Part shown: piece after piece, positions 5,710 to 6,564 of the stretch
Layout: every line of letters begins with the position of its first letter
Position numbering within the stretch: the stretch's first letter is position 1
DNA from: Acidobacteriota bacterium
GTDB lineage: Bacteria > Acidobacteriota > Terriglobia > Terriglobales > Acidobacteriaceae
Direction: 5' to 3'
DNA: 6,564 nucleotides
NCBI GenBank assembly: GCA_021781255.1
Contig: JAJXXG010000080.1
Location: 1 to 6,564 of the forward strand
Notes under the pieces: model-generated
Databases searched by the model: none
Seen by the model: the letters and a program-made list of their open reading frames with translations, nothing else
What the model was told of the DNA's origin: nothing
Made by a program: the position numbers and the translations under genes

Positions 5710-6124
5710 GGCTTATTCAATTCGGCGACCGTGAGTCCTGTAATCCGGCTCCGCAGAGCTTCGAGGGCCTCCGGTGGGCAGAACATTCCGCGTGTGGGCG
5801 CCCAAAGAAGTCATCCACGATCTCTGCTTGGGCTTTGAGCAAGAGATCCAGCTCGGCCGCATCCCAGATTTCCCACACGATCTTTCGCTCGCGAAGCCGT
5901 TTCCGTTGCTCCTCAATTTCCGCGAGAATATTGGTCGATTCCAGGCGGTGGGCGCATACCTCTACGGCAACTGCTTTACCCATGGCCATGTTCCTGTCTT
6001 CGCCAAAGAACTGGGAGAACTCGGAACCCGTGAGGAAGAGTGGAGCCATATCGTTCGGATGAAACTTGCCGATACAAAGTGTCGTGCGTTTGCTGATTCG
6101 GCGGATTACCGAAGATAGTGGTTG
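5706..6124 (-). pseudogene. Decayed gene fragment resembling the post-nuclease region of large NTPase/defence-type proteins
   Basis: On the - strand, 6124 down to about 5795 reads as good protein: RRISKRTTLCIGKFHPND, a KAVAVEVCAHRLESTNILAE stretch, a charged helix (EIEEQRKRLRERK), then VWEIWDAAELDLLLK and EIVDDFFGRP. After FFGRP the frame turns into nonsense. The -1 frame instead continues sensibly from MFCPPEALEALRSRITGL to VAELNKP and TAA at 5706-5708. A single-base deletion near 5787-5797 would explain this. Upstream the same frame is closed by TGA at 6125-6127 but stays open beyond it, with an ATG at 6220. The only standard start inside the fragment, ATG at 6047-6049, has no ribosome binding site and sits mid-domain. 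The WEIWDAAEL...FFGR pattern recalls sequences between a restriction-endonuclease-like domain and an NTPase in multidomain proteins. That is memory-based and tentative. No nuclease catalytic motif or NTPase survives. Confidence 0.55.
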
Positions 6125-6255
6125 TCACAGATGAGACTTATCCTCCGTCGGAGATTCTCTGACCAGATACACGTTACTTAGCTGTGGCCTCGATCCGAGA
6201 GGAAACTTTGAATCGCCCATTGAGCATTCTGGATAGGTATTGGTAAACGTTAGAT

Positions 6256-6330
6256 CCCTATCGGGACCGCCCCCCGGTGGTTGAGGCGAGAATCGGCGCT
6301 GTTTTGCCGACCGAAGCGGTTTCGATAGGG
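6256..6330. repeat. Long imperfect inverted repeat (15-bp stem) with structured loop
   Basis: CCCTATCGGGACCGC (6256-6270) faces GCGGTTTCGATAGGG (6316-6330). Thirteen of 15 positions pair by Watson-Crick rules. The two exceptions (GG at 6264-6265 against TT at 6321-6322) become G-U pairs in a + strand transcript but A-C mismatches in a - strand one. The loop holds a second stem, TCGGC/GCCGA (6293-6297 with 6306-6310). Outside the main stem, AAACG (6245-6249) can pair with CGTTT (6332-6336) across an asymmetric internal loop. It lies in a gene-poor stretch and could be a structured RNA, a miniature mobile element, or a recombination or protein-binding site. Confidence 0.6.
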
Positions 6331-6411
6331 CCGTTTGAAGTAAGTCGCAGGCGCGACGGACGCGGTGATCTACTTATGGGATTTCAATGTGTGGCAGATG
6401 GTCTGTAGCGC

Positions 6412-6564
6412 ATGGCAAGCGCGGGGAAGAACATCTTCGAGTGGAAGACGCAGCGTGAAGAGGCATACAAGAGCGCGGTGCAGAGCTTCTTTGACCGCAC
6501 ACTGTTTCTCGCGCTGATGAAGGAGTGGATTCTCTTCTTCCTGAAAGACGACGAACTGCAGAAG
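6412..6564 (+). CDS. Partial CDS, N-terminus of an unrecognised protein (continues past the window)
   Basis: From ATG at 6412 the frame is open for 51 codons to the right edge, beginning MASAGKNIFEWKTQREEAYK and continuing with SFFDRTLFLALMKEWILFFLKDDELQK. An in-frame TAG at 6406-6408 lies just upstream, so 6412 is the earliest possible start. No clear ribosome binding site precedes it, so either initiation is weak or the real start is a later codon. The sequence looks like one long amphipathic helix rich in Lys, Glu and aromatic residues, with the FLALMKEWILFFL stretch the most hydrophobic. I do not recognise the family, and too little is present to assign a function. Confidence 0.5.
   Translation, partial: MASAGKNIFEWKTQREEAYKSAVQSFFDRTLFLALMKEWILFFLKDDELQK

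Noticed and set aside
5774..6118. + strand frames across the decayed - strand gene.
   Set aside because: The - strand reading shows coherent protein motifs (VWEIWDAAELDLLLK, VDDFFGR). The + strand translations show none and have no ribosome binding site.
6208..6250. A possible promoter (TTGAAT or TTGAGC with TAGGTA/TATTGG) before the hairpin.
   Set aside because: The -10 matches are poor and the spacing is off for each combination, so it is not strong enough to list as a feature.

Overview
The window is moderately GC-rich bacterial DNA. Its content (exported proteins with no recognised family, a stand-alone receiver, an IS110 remnant, a SnoaL-like protein) suits a soil bacterium such as an Acidobacteriota member. 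That placement is inference from protein style only; nothing here is a taxonomic marker.

Left part (1-4830), all on the + strand. Gene 1 ends at 1009 and probably begins left of the window. A 274-base spacer (1010-1283) holds no gene I can support; its one notable element is a perfect 12-bp palindrome at 1261-1272. Next is a 136-residue receiver-only response regulator (1284-1694). Positions 1772-1942 look like the 5' end of a broken exported-protein gene whose signal peptide is out of frame with its own start codon. Two large exported proteins follow, 519 aa (1943-3502) and 441 aa (3505-4830), nearly touching and probably co-transcribed. Both have signal peptides and share a short N-terminal motif around INLT. 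In gene 1 and in both of these, every cysteine of the expected mature protein falls into a local pair. The simplest reading is a cell-envelope or secreted protein locus of unknown function next to a phosphorelay receiver. The 441-aa protein ends in a beta-rich domain resembling those on bacterial surface and secreted proteins.

Middle part (4831-5709). A hairpin at 4897-4922 may end the operon. It is followed by the first ~39 codons of an IS110-family transposase, cut off near 5095. The surviving reading frame runs into flanking DNA and stops in an ATGA overlap with the start of a membrane-anchored or exported SnoaL-like protein (5185-5709).

Right part (5706-6564). On the - strand lies a decayed gene (5706-6124, perhaps from 6220) with one inferred frameshift and an in-frame stop. 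It resembles the region that follows the nuclease-like domain in large NTPase/defence-type proteins. Its last codon overlaps the stop of the SnoaL-like gene tail to tail. The 287-base stretch 6125-6411 has no intact gene but carries a long imperfect inverted repeat (6256-6330) that pairs better as + strand RNA than as - strand RNA. A new + strand gene starts at 6412 and leaves the window.

No tRNA, rRNA or CRISPR array was seen. The right third looks like a mobile-element and gene-decay zone. The left two thirds look like an intact but uncharacterised exported-protein locus.
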